From the NCBI GenBank assembly GCA_014730275.1, contig WJIL01000095.1, positions 1 to 52,635 of the forward strand: DNA of 52,635 bases, in the 5' to 3' direction. The notes under the pieces are model-generated. The model searched no databases. It saw only the letters and a list, made by a program, of their open reading frames with translations, and had not been told where the DNA came from. Origin of the DNA: Candidatus Lokiarchaeota archaeon. GTDB taxonomy: Archaea; Asgardarchaeota; Thorarchaeia; Thorarchaeales; Thorarchaeaceae. The position numbers and the translations under genes are program-made. Below, one piece after another: positions 1 through 8,191 of the stretch (position 1 is the first letter of the stretch; every line of letters begins with the position of its first letter).

Positions 1-1908
1 AATCACTCGTTTACTGTTGACAAGCTATATCCTTCACCAGAAGGAAATCTTACATCAGACCGGCTTGAGTCGTATGATATTCTCATACTGGTATGTCCTG
101 ACTACAATCTTACTAGCGATGAACGGACGGAGGTTCAGTCTTGGGTCCATTCAGGGGGGTCTCTCTTACTGATGTCCGATTCACCCACTTCGCATTCTGC
201 AAATGAGAAGCCTGTGGATCAAATCAATCAGCTAACAGGCCCGTTCGGGATGGAGATTGCTAATGGATTTGACTGGGATGTTACTGCACCGATAGTAAAG
301 CATCCCATCAGGGACCGAGCATCCTATGCTCGCTTGGAAATTGCTGGACCTATTAATATCACAGAAGGTGCCTTCCCGCTGGTTGAGAAGGATGATGACA
401 TCTTCATGGCTGCAAGAGAATATGGAAATGGTCGAGTGGTACTATCGGGCGATATGAATTGGCCTGATTTGAACCATCTCGAACTACAGGATAATCGCGA
501 CTGGGCATTCAACATAGTGAACTGGTTGGGCGCAAACGAAGCAGACACATTATTGTACTGTGATAATCTCATCTCGGACGATTTCTATGACAGCCCTGCT
601 TCGAAAGCATTGAACGAACTCGGAGTGGACTATTTCTTGGTGACTGATGCTAGCAATCTCAACCTGACGCTCCATGAGTATGAATGGGATCGAATCATCA
701 TTGACTCGGTCATGTGGGACGTTGCAGACTCCATTGAGCCCTTGATTGAACATCTTGACAACGGAGGATACCTTGCGATGGCCTGTAGTAATTTCGACAA
801 CCCGATTTATGAACCGCTTCTGAACATGATGGGGGTATCTCAGAACAACAACTATCCATCCAATTCTGAGTTCTATGTATGGGAAGAGGAGCATCCTATG
901 TTCTCACGACCTGTTAATATGAGTACGAGTTCCTTCAGTACGGTAAGCTACTACAGTGATGATGGAGATGAATTAAGCGTCTTAGACAACGCAACTGCAC
1001 TAGGTGGCTCCACCTCCCATGTAGATCCTGACAAAACCGCGCTGGCAGTGCGAGATGACGGTAAGACTATTGCTATGGGTTACATGTTCGATCAGATTGA
1101 TGGGGACAACGACAATTCAGCATATGCTGACAGTTTTGAAATGTGGCTCAACACAGTATCCTACATCTTTGCACCTTCTGTCGATAGTCCTCCTGACAGG
1201 AACTTAGAGCTGGGTACAAGTGGAGAATTCATCACTTGGCATCCATCTAGTTACAGACCTGACAGTTTCACCATCGAAGAGAACGATATTGTAATCGAGA
1301 GTGCGCTCTGGAACGGTGGTGACATTAGCCATTCTCTGGATGGATATGACACTGGAACCTATAACTTCACGTTGACAGTGATGGACTCGTTTGGTCAAAC
1401 AACTTCTGACGAAGTGCAAGTCGTGGTAGAAGACACGACTCTTCCTGTACTAGATTCCCCCTCGGATGTAGAGTTTACAGAAGGAGAGGAAGGTAACTTC
1501 GTCAACTGGACTGTTACCGACGTGCAAACAGGTATGTGGGAGCTTCTCGTTAACGGTACTTTGAACGAAACTGGTGCATGGTCCAGTGGTGACGAAATCT
1601 GGTTCGATGTCGATGGATTCGAAATTGGCACTCACAATCTCACTCTTCTTGTGTGGGATGAGAGTGGAAACATGGCAACTGACACGGTATTAGTTACAGT
1701 GCTCGAAGAATCCACCACAACAACTGAAACAACAACCACCACAACAACTGAAACAACAACCACCACAACAACTGAGACCACAGAAACCACGACAACGACT
1801 ACAGAACCCCCGGCTCCACCTGGTCTACCCATGGATATGCTGCTTATAGCGGCTGCAGCAGGAGTAGCGATTCTGATCCTACTCGTTGTCATAATGAAAC
1901 GAAAATAG
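1..1908 (+). CDS. Surface protein with GATase-like and Ig-like domains, Thr-rich stalk and C-terminal anchor (5' truncated)
   Basis: The reading frame is open from base 1, so the gene begins before the window; the first in-frame ATG (172) is internal, because the codons before it align with the paralogs (motif TVDKLYPSPEGNLTSDRLES corresponds to TFDKLYPSPDGNLTADRLEA in the next gene). About 635 residues are visible: the end of a Rossmann-like domain resembling DUF4350/class I amidotransferase-like folds, a second similar domain, two Ig/PKD-like beta domains (each starting near a D-S-P-S/P-D motif), a Thr-Glu-rich stretch, one transmembrane helix and a short KRK tail. It is probably a cell-surface protein with an O-glycosylated stalk. 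It is the most divergent of four tandem paralogs. No catalytic residues can be assigned; a binding or scaffold role is inference. Confidence 0.85.
   Translation, partial: NHSFTVDKLYPSPEGNLTSDRLESYDILILVCPDYNLTSDERTEVQSWVHSGGSLLLMSDSPTSHSANEKPVDQINQLTGPFGMEIANGFDWDVTAPIVKHPIRDRASYARLEIAGPINITEGAFPLVEKDDDIFMAAREYGNGRVVLSGDMNWPDLNHLELQDNRDWAFNIVNWLGANEADTLLYCDNLISDDFYDSPASKALNELGVDYFLVTDASNLNLTLHEYEWDRIIIDSVMWDVADSIEPLIEHLDNGGYLAMACSNFDNPIYEPLLNMMGVSQNNNYPSNSEFYVWEEEHPMFSRPVNMSTSSFSTVSYYSDDGDELSVLDNATALGGSTSHVDPDKTALAVRDDGKTIAMGYMFDQIDGDNDNSAYADSFEMWLNTVSYIFAPSVDSPPDRNLELGTSGEFITWHPSSYRPDSFTIEENDIVIESALWNGGDISHSLDGYDTGTYNFTLTVMDSFGQTTSDEVQVVVEDTTLPVLDSPSDVEFTEGEEGNFVNWTVTDVQTGMWELLVNGTLNETGAWSSGDEIWFDVDGFEIGTHNLTLLVWDESGNMATDTVLVTVLEESTTTTETTTTTTTETTTTTTTETTETTTTTTEPPAPPGLPMDMLLIAAAAGVAILILLVVIMKRK
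1717..1776 (+). repeat. 24-bp tandem repeat coding for the Thr-rich stalk
   Basis: Two identical 24-bp units (1717-1740 and 1741-1764) are followed by half a unit (1765-1776). They encode Thr-rich repeats with one Glu per unit. The perfect identity points to recent slippage or duplication, so stalk length may vary between strains. Confidence 0.9.
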
Positions 1909-1920
1909 CCTAACACCACA

Positions 1921-1955
1921 AGTGCCGGTATTCCGGCACTCCCCTTACTTTTTTG
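1921..1955 (+). terminator. Hairpin plus T-tract after the first surface-protein gene
   Basis: A perfect 8-bp stem (AGTGCCGG with CCGGCACT) encloses a TATT loop. A T-rich run follows within about 10 bases. It begins 12 bases after the stop codon. Closely similar hairpins follow the next three paralogs. Confidence 0.8.
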
Positions 1956-2002
1956 ATTATGATTCTCAACCAACCCAATTGGTGGAAGGTATGCTAATAC
2001 AT

Positions 2003-2029
2003 CATATATTATAGTAAAACCTGTTTTAC
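2003..2029 (+). promoter_or_regulatory. TATA-like box with adjoining palindrome upstream of the second surface-protein gene
   Basis: An AT-rich TATA-like stretch (about 2003-2013, core TATATTATAG) runs directly into a perfect inverted repeat, GTAAAAC-CT-GTTTTAC (2014-2029). The position fits a core promoter with an operator just downstream of the TATA box. The 5' leader would be roughly 50-60 bases. The palindrome is not repeated in front of the other paralogs. Confidence 0.4.
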
Positions 2030-2089
2030 CATCTTATTTTTTCGGGCAGGACTTATTAGGTCCTTTTCCGCGGAGCGCGAGGTGAAAAT

Positions 2090-4957
2090 TTGAAGCGCAT
2101 ATTTGCTATATTTATAGTCTCAGTATTTCTTGCGGGCTTCATTTATTCCCCTTTCACTTTGGGAATGTCAGAAGAGACGCCTCAAGGAGTACTTGGAGAT
2201 GAGCAATCTGTAATCCAACATGAATCCACAGAGATACTGGAACGGCAAATTCGTGTTGCGATATACAACTCTACCAACACAACCACACCATCCTATGCAG
2301 AAGGCTATGTTCAGGCAAACTACTCAAGCATACATGATCTTTTGTTGGAAGCTGGATTTGATGTAACCAGGATCACATCTCGTGATATTGCGGATTACAA
2401 GCTACAACCGTCCCGCTATGACATTCTGGTTCTTGCGGATAATGTTCCGTTGACAAATGAAACAGACATCGTCAAGGATTTCTGGCTTGGCGGGGGAGGA
2501 ATCCTAAGCTTCGATACTGCTGCATCGTATCTCTGCTATGAAGGGATCCTTCCAAGAGAAGCCGAGGGCACGGATGGATGTCCGAACTACTTTGGTTATC
2601 CATACAATTCATTCTACAATATTACAGCCCGGCATCCCGTGACACAGTCATATGAGCTTGATGACTCCATTACGATTCCCCATGACGATTGGGCGGCGTA
2701 TAATTGGAGTGCTCTGCAGGAATCATCATTAGCTGATGACGTTGTACGTCTTGTTACTGTCGCTAGCGACGATAACGAAGCGTATGGTGTGGCTTGTGAT
2801 CCTTTTGATATGGGTGGGAAAGTTGTTCATCTTGGTATTCCAATGGGAGATCAGTACCCAACCGACTTTGATGAGATGATAATTGATGCTGTTGAATGGA
2901 TCTGTCCCACTCCCAAGGGTCGTGTTGCATTTGATTTCTCGCATCGTCCATACTACGGCATTGATTCATGGGACGCATACTGTGATTTCGCAGGGAAATA
3001 CACGGAACTCAGAAACGATATTGTCAGCAGAGGTTACACATTTGATAAGTTGTATCCATCTCCTGACGGAAATCTGACAGCTGATCGGCTTGAGGCCTTC
3101 GATGTACTCATTCTTGAGGCTCCTACTCTGAATTACACCGAAGCTGAGGTCGCTGCTGTTGATTCTTGGGTTGATTCTGGTGGAGGACTGTACATTCTTT
3201 CGGATAGTTGGGGCTCAATGAACGAGGAATGTAGACACTTGCAGTATCTTATGTCATCTTACGATTTCTCCATCTATGAGAGAATGGCAGGGTTCACCGG
3301 CACGGTAAGTGAAGCAAGCAATCATCAAACGACAGAGTACTGCACATCATTGAGTTTGGTTGCTGCCGGCTTCCTGAATCTCTCAGGTGACGCTGTTTCT
3401 GTCTGGGAAGAGGGTGCTGATACATTTGCCGCTGCTGATCCCCATGGAAACGGGAGAATCTTGGTGATATCAGATATCCACTATGCTACAGACACCTACA
3501 TCGATGATAGCTCAAATCGGGAATACACCTTCAATGTCATAAACTGGTTATCTTCGGATGATGCAGAAGTACTGATCTTTACAAATGAACCAGAAGGTGA
3601 ATTATTCTGGACTGGGAAAAGCATCCATGCTGTTCAGACTCCTGTTGCACGGGCAGCAAACGAGCTCGGAATTAGCTTTGTGATTCACTCGGAAGCTGCT
3701 TTCTTCAATCGTTCGCTACGATCCCGGTTTTGGGATCTTGTTGTGTTTGATTGTCCTACCAGTCTAAGCGTTGGCTACATCGATGACATTGAGTGGTATG
3801 TTGAAACGGGTGGGGCGTTACTCATGAACTACTGGGGGATGTTCAATATTCCAAGTCATAGCTTATGGCCCAAGCTGGGAATTAACTACACCGGGCGCCT
3901 ATACAATCCAACACCTGTGTATCCCTGGGAAGACAATCATCCTCTTTTCACAATTCCAACACAGTATAAAGCCAGCAATTATAGTGGACCTCGAGATTAT
4001 GGCACAACTGGCACTCTGATGGAAGCATATGACAATGCGACCGTCTTGGCCGGTATTACTGAATCGCCAGAAGAGACTACTGCAACTCTTGTTCTTCGAA
4101 ACGACGGGAAAACGCTCTATAACTCATATTTGACGGATCAGTATGCCGAGGATATTGATGATTCCACATATGAGGATCGATTGGAGCTATGGCTGAATGA
4201 ACTGGCCTTCATGCTTCGACCTGAAATCGACAGCCCTTCAGATGCTGAAATAGAGTTCGGAACCACAGGTGAGAATGTTGTTTGGGATGCGGATAGCTAC
4301 AAACCACGCAACTACGTGCTGGAAGAAAATGGAGTTGTGATACGGAACTGTTCTTGGAATGGGGAGCCCATCTCCTTGTCTCTTGATGGTTACGCTGTTG
4401 GAACATACAGTCTTGCAATTACAGTGATTGATGAGATTGGTGAAACAGCTTCTGATATGGTTGAAGTGACTGTTGTGGACACAACGAAGCCGACAATAGA
4501 TGGGCCATCGGATATGGAATTCGTTAAAGGAGAAACCGGCAATGTTGTCAACTGGAGCATTTCAGATCTACGCCCCGCAGCATGGGAGCTTTTCATAAAC
4601 GGTACATCTAATCAGACTGGTACATGGTCTGATGGTGACGAGCTATCATTCAATGTAGATAACTTTGAAGTCGGTTCTCACCATCTCGTCTTGACAGTAC
4701 ATGATGAAAGCGGCAACTATGCAATCGATGTAGTGATTGTAACAGTGCTGGCAGAAAGTGCTGTGACTACAACGACCACAACGACAACTTCCACAGGCAC
4801 TACAACCACAACACAGCCAACCACGACAACTACGACGAATCCCACATCTACTACAGAGCCAACAGCAACCGGTTTACCCCAGAGTACGTTGATTGTACTT
4901 GCAGTATCCGGCGCGGTGATTTGCGTTTTGCTGATAGTAATTGTAAAACAGAGGTAA
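2090..4957 (+). CDS. Tandem surface protein, paralog 2 (three GATase-like domains, two Ig-like domains, Thr stalk, TM anchor)
   Basis: The start is TTG at 2090 behind a GGTG ribosome site. It opens a signal peptide (KRIFAIFIVSVFLAGFIYSP) that aligns with the ATG starts of paralogs 3 and 4. The 955 residues contain: signal peptide; three alpha/beta domains, each with a pattern like DVLVLADNVP...GGGGIL, resembling DUF4350 or non-catalytic class I amidotransferase folds (about residues 50-265, 275-500 and 500-700); two Ig/PKD-like domains (about 715-890); a Thr-rich linker; one transmembrane helix; and a KQR tail. Many N-x-S/T sequons fit an exported glycoprotein. The gene has its own TATA-like box and terminator, so it is probably transcribed alone. 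Function is unknown; ligand binding or cell-surface structure is inferred. Confidence 0.85.
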   Translation: MKRIFAIFIVSVFLAGFIYSPFTLGMSEETPQGVLGDEQSVIQHESTEILERQIRVAIYNSTNTTTPSYAEGYVQANYSSIHDLLLEAGFDVTRITSRDIADYKLQPSRYDILVLADNVPLTNETDIVKDFWLGGGGILSFDTAASYLCYEGILPREAEGTDGCPNYFGYPYNSFYNITARHPVTQSYELDDSITIPHDDWAAYNWSALQESSLADDVVRLVTVASDDNEAYGVACDPFDMGGKVVHLGIPMGDQYPTDFDEMIIDAVEWICPTPKGRVAFDFSHRPYYGIDSWDAYCDFAGKYTELRNDIVSRGYTFDKLYPSPDGNLTADRLEAFDVLILEAPTLNYTEAEVAAVDSWVDSGGGLYILSDSWGSMNEECRHLQYLMSSYDFSIYERMAGFTGTVSEASNHQTTEYCTSLSLVAAGFLNLSGDAVSVWEEGADTFAAADPHGNGRILVISDIHYATDTYIDDSSNREYTFNVINWLSSDDAEVLIFTNEPEGELFWTGKSIHAVQTPVARAANELGISFVIHSEAAFFNRSLRSRFWDLVVFDCPTSLSVGYIDDIEWYVETGGALLMNYWGMFNIPSHSLWPKLGINYTGRLYNPTPVYPWEDNHPLFTIPTQYKASNYSGPRDYGTTGTLMEAYDNATVLAGITESPEETTATLVLRNDGKTLYNSYLTDQYAEDIDDSTYEDRLELWLNELAFMLRPEIDSPSDAEIEFGTTGENVVWDADSYKPRNYVLEENGVVIRNCSWNGEPISLSLDGYAVGTYSLAITVIDEIGETASDMVEVTVVDTTKPTIDGPSDMEFVKGETGNVVNWSISDLRPAAWELFINGTSNQTGTWSDGDELSFNVDNFEVGSHHLVLTVHDESGNYAIDVVIVTVLAESAVTTTTTTTTSTGTTTTTQPTTTTTTNPTSTTEPTATGLPQSTLIVLAVSGAVICVLLIVIVKQR

Positions 4958-4968
4958 CAGTATATTCG

Positions 4969-5002
4969 AGGTGTCGGGAAACCGGCACTTCTTCACTTTT
5001 TT
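4969..5002 (+). terminator. Hairpin plus T-tract after surface-protein paralog 2
   Basis: A 7-bp stem with one G-T pair (GTGTCGG with CCGGCAC), extended by two weaker pairs, has a GAAA loop and ends in six T. Sequence and position match the hairpins behind the other three paralogs. Confidence 0.75.
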
Positions 5003-5091
5003 CATCTCTATATTTGTTCAAATCCTGAGATTGTAATTTTTTCACGTAGTGTTTATTAATGGGAATTTTGAACGACCAGCTTGGTGTGAAT

Positions 5092-7881
5092 ATGAAGCGC
5101 GTCACCATATTATTAGTGATAAGTATGTTTCTTGCCGGCTTAATCTTTTCGCCAACTGCTTTTAAAGCACAAAGCGGTGCTGGCCAAGAAATACCTCTAA
5201 ATACGAATCTTGGAATCCAACACGAAACAGCCAGCGTATTGCCTGGTCCAGTTCGTGTTGCACTATACAATTCAACTAACACGGTCGAGCCGGCATATGT
5301 AGCTGGTCAGGTTAGGACTAATTACTCTGCTGTCTATAATCTATTAGTCAATTCTGGATTTGATGTTACTAGAATCACATCTACTGACATTGCGAACTAT
5401 GAGTTGCAGCCTTCAGCCTATGATGTTCTGGTGTTAGCTGATAATGTGCCTTTAGCCAATGAAACAGACATTGTGAAAGATTTCTGGCTAGGAGGAGGCG
5501 GAATTTTAGGTTTGGACACCGCAGCATCCTATTTCTGCTATGAAGGAATTCTTCCCAGAGAAGCTGAGGGAACAAGCGGGAATCCCGAATACTTCAACTA
5601 TATCTACAATGATGTTGACAACGTAACTGCCAGACATCCGGTGACTCAATCGTATCAGATTGATGATTCGTTGTCCAAAGACTACGTTGATTTAGCTGCA
5701 TATAACTGGACAGCCTTGCAAGAATCGTCTATTGCAGACGATTTGACACGTCTTACCGCTGATGATGACAATGATGAATGGGCATTCGCTGTTGCTTCTG
5801 ATGCTTCGGATAGAGGCGGGAGAGTTGTCCACATTGGTATTACAATAGGAAACCTGTACCCAACTGATTTTGATGCCATGGTTGTCGATGCTGTTGAATG
5901 GATGTGTTCCCAGCCTAAGGGGCGTGTTGCTTTCGATTATTCCCATGAGCCCTACTATGGGGTGGACAATTGGGATGACTACTGTACGCTCTCAGGAAGA
6001 TACGAAGAACTCAGAGATGATATCGTAAGTAGGGGATTGACATTCGATAAACTGATGCCCTCATCTGGAGGGAATCTCACAGAAGCCAGGCTTGAATCTT
6101 TCGACGTACTGATAACGGTGCTACCAGATCTGAATTACACCTCTGCAGAAGTCAATGCGGTCGAGTCGTGGGTCAGTGAAGGTGGAGGACTTTACGCACT
6201 CTCCGATAGGTGGGCTCTTAGCTTGGTCGATAATTGTCAGAATCTAGATTCTCTACTCTCATCCTTCGATGTATCGATCTATGAAACTGGTGATGGTTCC
6301 AGCGTAACTGTCTCTGATCATAGTAATCATCCCACAACGGAGGGCTGCGGCTCCATAAGTGTAACCGCTCCCGGTTTCATGAATGTGACCGGTGATGCAG
6401 AAGCTGTTTGGTGGCAAGGAGGTAATACCTATGCGGGTGCTGATACTCATGATGAAGGACGTGTAATGTTGGTTTCAGACTCCAATTTTGCTGGTGATGC
6501 ATATATTGATGATAATAGCAACCGTGCGTTCACATTCAATGTCATTAACTGGCTATCATCGGATGATGCCGAGGTGCTGGTTTTCACAAATGAACCATCC
6601 GGTGAATCGTTTTGGACAGGAAAGAGCATTCATGGTCTCGAGACTCCGGTTGCCGAGGCGATGAATGAACTTGGAGTGTCCTATATGTTGCATGAAAGCA
6701 TGAGCTACTTCAACCGGTCTCTTCGGGCAGGGTCTTGGAACCTAGTCGTAATCGATGCACCTTGGGGTCTTTCCTCAGGCTCCTTAGATGACCTCGAATG
6801 GTATGTCGATAATGGTGGTAGATTCTTGATGAACTACTATCACATAACCATGAATCCTAGTCATAGCCTTTGGGGCAAGCTGGGCTTCAATTATACGGGA
6901 GACTTGTCATCTCCAACGCCAGTCTATACGTGGAATAGCAATCACCCCGTTTTCAAGATCCCTCTGGAATACGGAGCAAACAACTACAGTGGACCTCGTG
7001 ACTACGGTAGCACGGGGGACCTGCTACACGTCTTTGATAACGCGACTGCCCTGGCTGGAATCACGGAATCACCAGAAGAAGGAAACGCGACTCTCGTTCT
7101 CCGTAATGACGGAAAGACATTGTATGATTCGTACTTGACTGACCAGTACTCTGGCGATACGGATGATTCTACATATGAGGACAGGTTTGAGCTCTGGATG
7201 AATCAGCTAGCTTTCATGCTTAGACCTGAAATTGACAGTCCCTCAGATGTTGCTATGGAATTGGGAGATACTGGCGAAAGCGTAGTTTGGCAACCATCCA
7301 GCTACAAGCCTGCAAGCTACGTCATCAAGGACAATGGTACCAATATCGAAAGCGGTACATGGGACGGTGGAACTGTATCCCTCTCCCTCGATGATTTCGG
7401 ATTAGGGACACACATCGTTACTTGTACAGCAATTGATGTCTATGGTGAGAAAGAGATGGACAAAGTAATAGTCACGGTTGAGGACACAACCGCACCGGTT
7501 CTTGATACACCCGCTGATATCGAATACACCGAAGGGGAAACCGGCAATAAAATCGAATGGACTGTTACGGATCCTCAATCAGGTACTTGGGAGCTTCTGC
7601 TCAACGGTACTTCTGATGACACAGGTGCATGGTCCAGCGGTGGCGATGTCATTTCAATTAATGTGGACAACCTCGCGTCCGGAACCTACAACTTCACCAT
7701 GATTGTAGAAGATGGCAGCGGCAATTCAGCTAGTGATTTTGTTCTTGTTACTGTTGTTGAACCAACCGCTGGAGGACCATTTGGACTGCCAGAAACCATC
7801 TTTGGCATCGATACGTGGATTCTCCTAGTGGCCGCAGGTGTCATCATCCTGCTTCTGATAGTAGCGATAGCTAAGCGGTAG
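5092..7881 (+). CDS. Tandem surface protein, paralog 3 (no Thr-rich stalk)
   Basis: An in-frame ATG lies at 5059, but alignment with the paralogs places the start at 5092, where MKRVTILLVISMFLAGLIFS forms the signal peptide behind a GGTGTG site. The domain order is that of paralog 2: three alpha/beta domains, then two Ig-like domains (the second includes the motif TGNKIEWTVTDPQSGTWELL). The Thr-rich stalk of the other three copies is missing; a short Gly/Pro linker leads straight into the transmembrane helix (IDTWILLVAAGVIILLLIVA) and an AKR tail. The protein should therefore sit closer to the membrane than its relatives. Its length is 929 residues from the preferred start. Confidence 0.85.
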   Translation: MKRVTILLVISMFLAGLIFSPTAFKAQSGAGQEIPLNTNLGIQHETASVLPGPVRVALYNSTNTVEPAYVAGQVRTNYSAVYNLLVNSGFDVTRITSTDIANYELQPSAYDVLVLADNVPLANETDIVKDFWLGGGGILGLDTAASYFCYEGILPREAEGTSGNPEYFNYIYNDVDNVTARHPVTQSYQIDDSLSKDYVDLAAYNWTALQESSIADDLTRLTADDDNDEWAFAVASDASDRGGRVVHIGITIGNLYPTDFDAMVVDAVEWMCSQPKGRVAFDYSHEPYYGVDNWDDYCTLSGRYEELRDDIVSRGLTFDKLMPSSGGNLTEARLESFDVLITVLPDLNYTSAEVNAVESWVSEGGGLYALSDRWALSLVDNCQNLDSLLSSFDVSIYETGDGSSVTVSDHSNHPTTEGCGSISVTAPGFMNVTGDAEAVWWQGGNTYAGADTHDEGRVMLVSDSNFAGDAYIDDNSNRAFTFNVINWLSSDDAEVLVFTNEPSGESFWTGKSIHGLETPVAEAMNELGVSYMLHESMSYFNRSLRAGSWNLVVIDAPWGLSSGSLDDLEWYVDNGGRFLMNYYHITMNPSHSLWGKLGFNYTGDLSSPTPVYTWNSNHPVFKIPLEYGANNYSGPRDYGSTGDLLHVFDNATALAGITESPEEGNATLVLRNDGKTLYDSYLTDQYSGDTDDSTYEDRFELWMNQLAFMLRPEIDSPSDVAMELGDTGESVVWQPSSYKPASYVIKDNGTNIESGTWDGGTVSLSLDDFGLGTHIVTCTAIDVYGEKEMDKVIVTVEDTTAPVLDTPADIEYTEGETGNKIEWTVTDPQSGTWELLLNGTSDDTGAWSSGGDVISINVDNLASGTYNFTMIVEDGSGNSASDFVLVTVVEPTAGGPFGLPETIFGIDTWILLVAAGVIILLLIVAIAKR

Positions 7882-8187
7882 AATACCTCGTGGGAAGCGT
7901 CGGACAACCGGCGCTTCATCTTCTCTTTTTTCAATATACAACTCATCAAGCTTGCAGCTTAAATGCCCGAAATATGGAGGATGGCATTGGTTTCATTATG
8001 AGAAAGGGGCGAATGAAGTCTTCAATTATATGGCAATTATCTACTCATGTTTTTTTTTTGCCGAGGATGATTCGCTTATCGGACTATGCTTCTCTATTTT
8101 TCTTAACCATGCTTATATTTGGTTAATTAGCCGTAATATGAAATGTTTTTTATTAACTATTGTTAATATTGACCTGCTGATGATAAT
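7882..8187 (+). other. Intergenic region between surface-protein paralogs 3 and 4
   Basis: It holds the terminator at 7894-7931. Near the downstream gene there is a TATA-like sequence (about 8112-8120), a perfect inverted repeat ATTAAC-TATT-GTTAAT (8152-8167) and a 17-codon open frame (8138-8191) that overlaps the next start by ATGA. A longer open frame ending at the same stop (from 7952) has no recognisable product. Otherwise it appears AT-rich and non-coding. Confidence 0.5.
7894..7931 (+). terminator. Hairpin plus T-tract after surface-protein paralog 3
   Basis: A 10-bp stem with one G-T pair (GAAGCGTCGG with CCGGCGCTTC) and an ACAA loop is followed by a T-rich run ending in six T. Confidence 0.8.
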
Positions 8188-8191
8188 ATGA
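8138..8191 (+). CDS. Possible 17-codon leader peptide overlapping the start of paralog 4
   Basis: This short open frame begins with ATG at 8138 and stops at TGA 8189-8191, overlapping the ATG of the next gene as ATGA. Its first residues (MKCFLLTIV) resemble the start of the downstream signal peptide (MKRFAFILV). The flanking bases (TAATATGAAAnGTTTT) are duplicated at both starts. It could be a translationally coupled leader or simply a decayed duplicate of the gene's 5' end. Confidence 0.25.
   Translation: MKCFLLTIVNIDLLMII

Noticed and set aside
172-174. ATG at 172 as start of the first gene
   Set aside because: The frame is open to base 1 and the upstream codons align with the second domain of the paralogs, so the gene is cut by the window edge.
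1632-1973. Long minus-strand frames opposite the Thr-rich stalks (Val/Ser repeats)
   Set aside because: They are the complement of Thr codons in real genes; low-complexity shadows.
5059-5061. ATG at 5059 as start of array copy 3
   Set aside because: Alignment with the paralog signal peptides and a GGTGTG site support ATG 5092.
7952-8191. 79-codon frame before array copy 4
   Set aside because: No family, ribosome site or conserved feature; AT-rich promoter region. Only its last 17 codons are listed as a possible leader.
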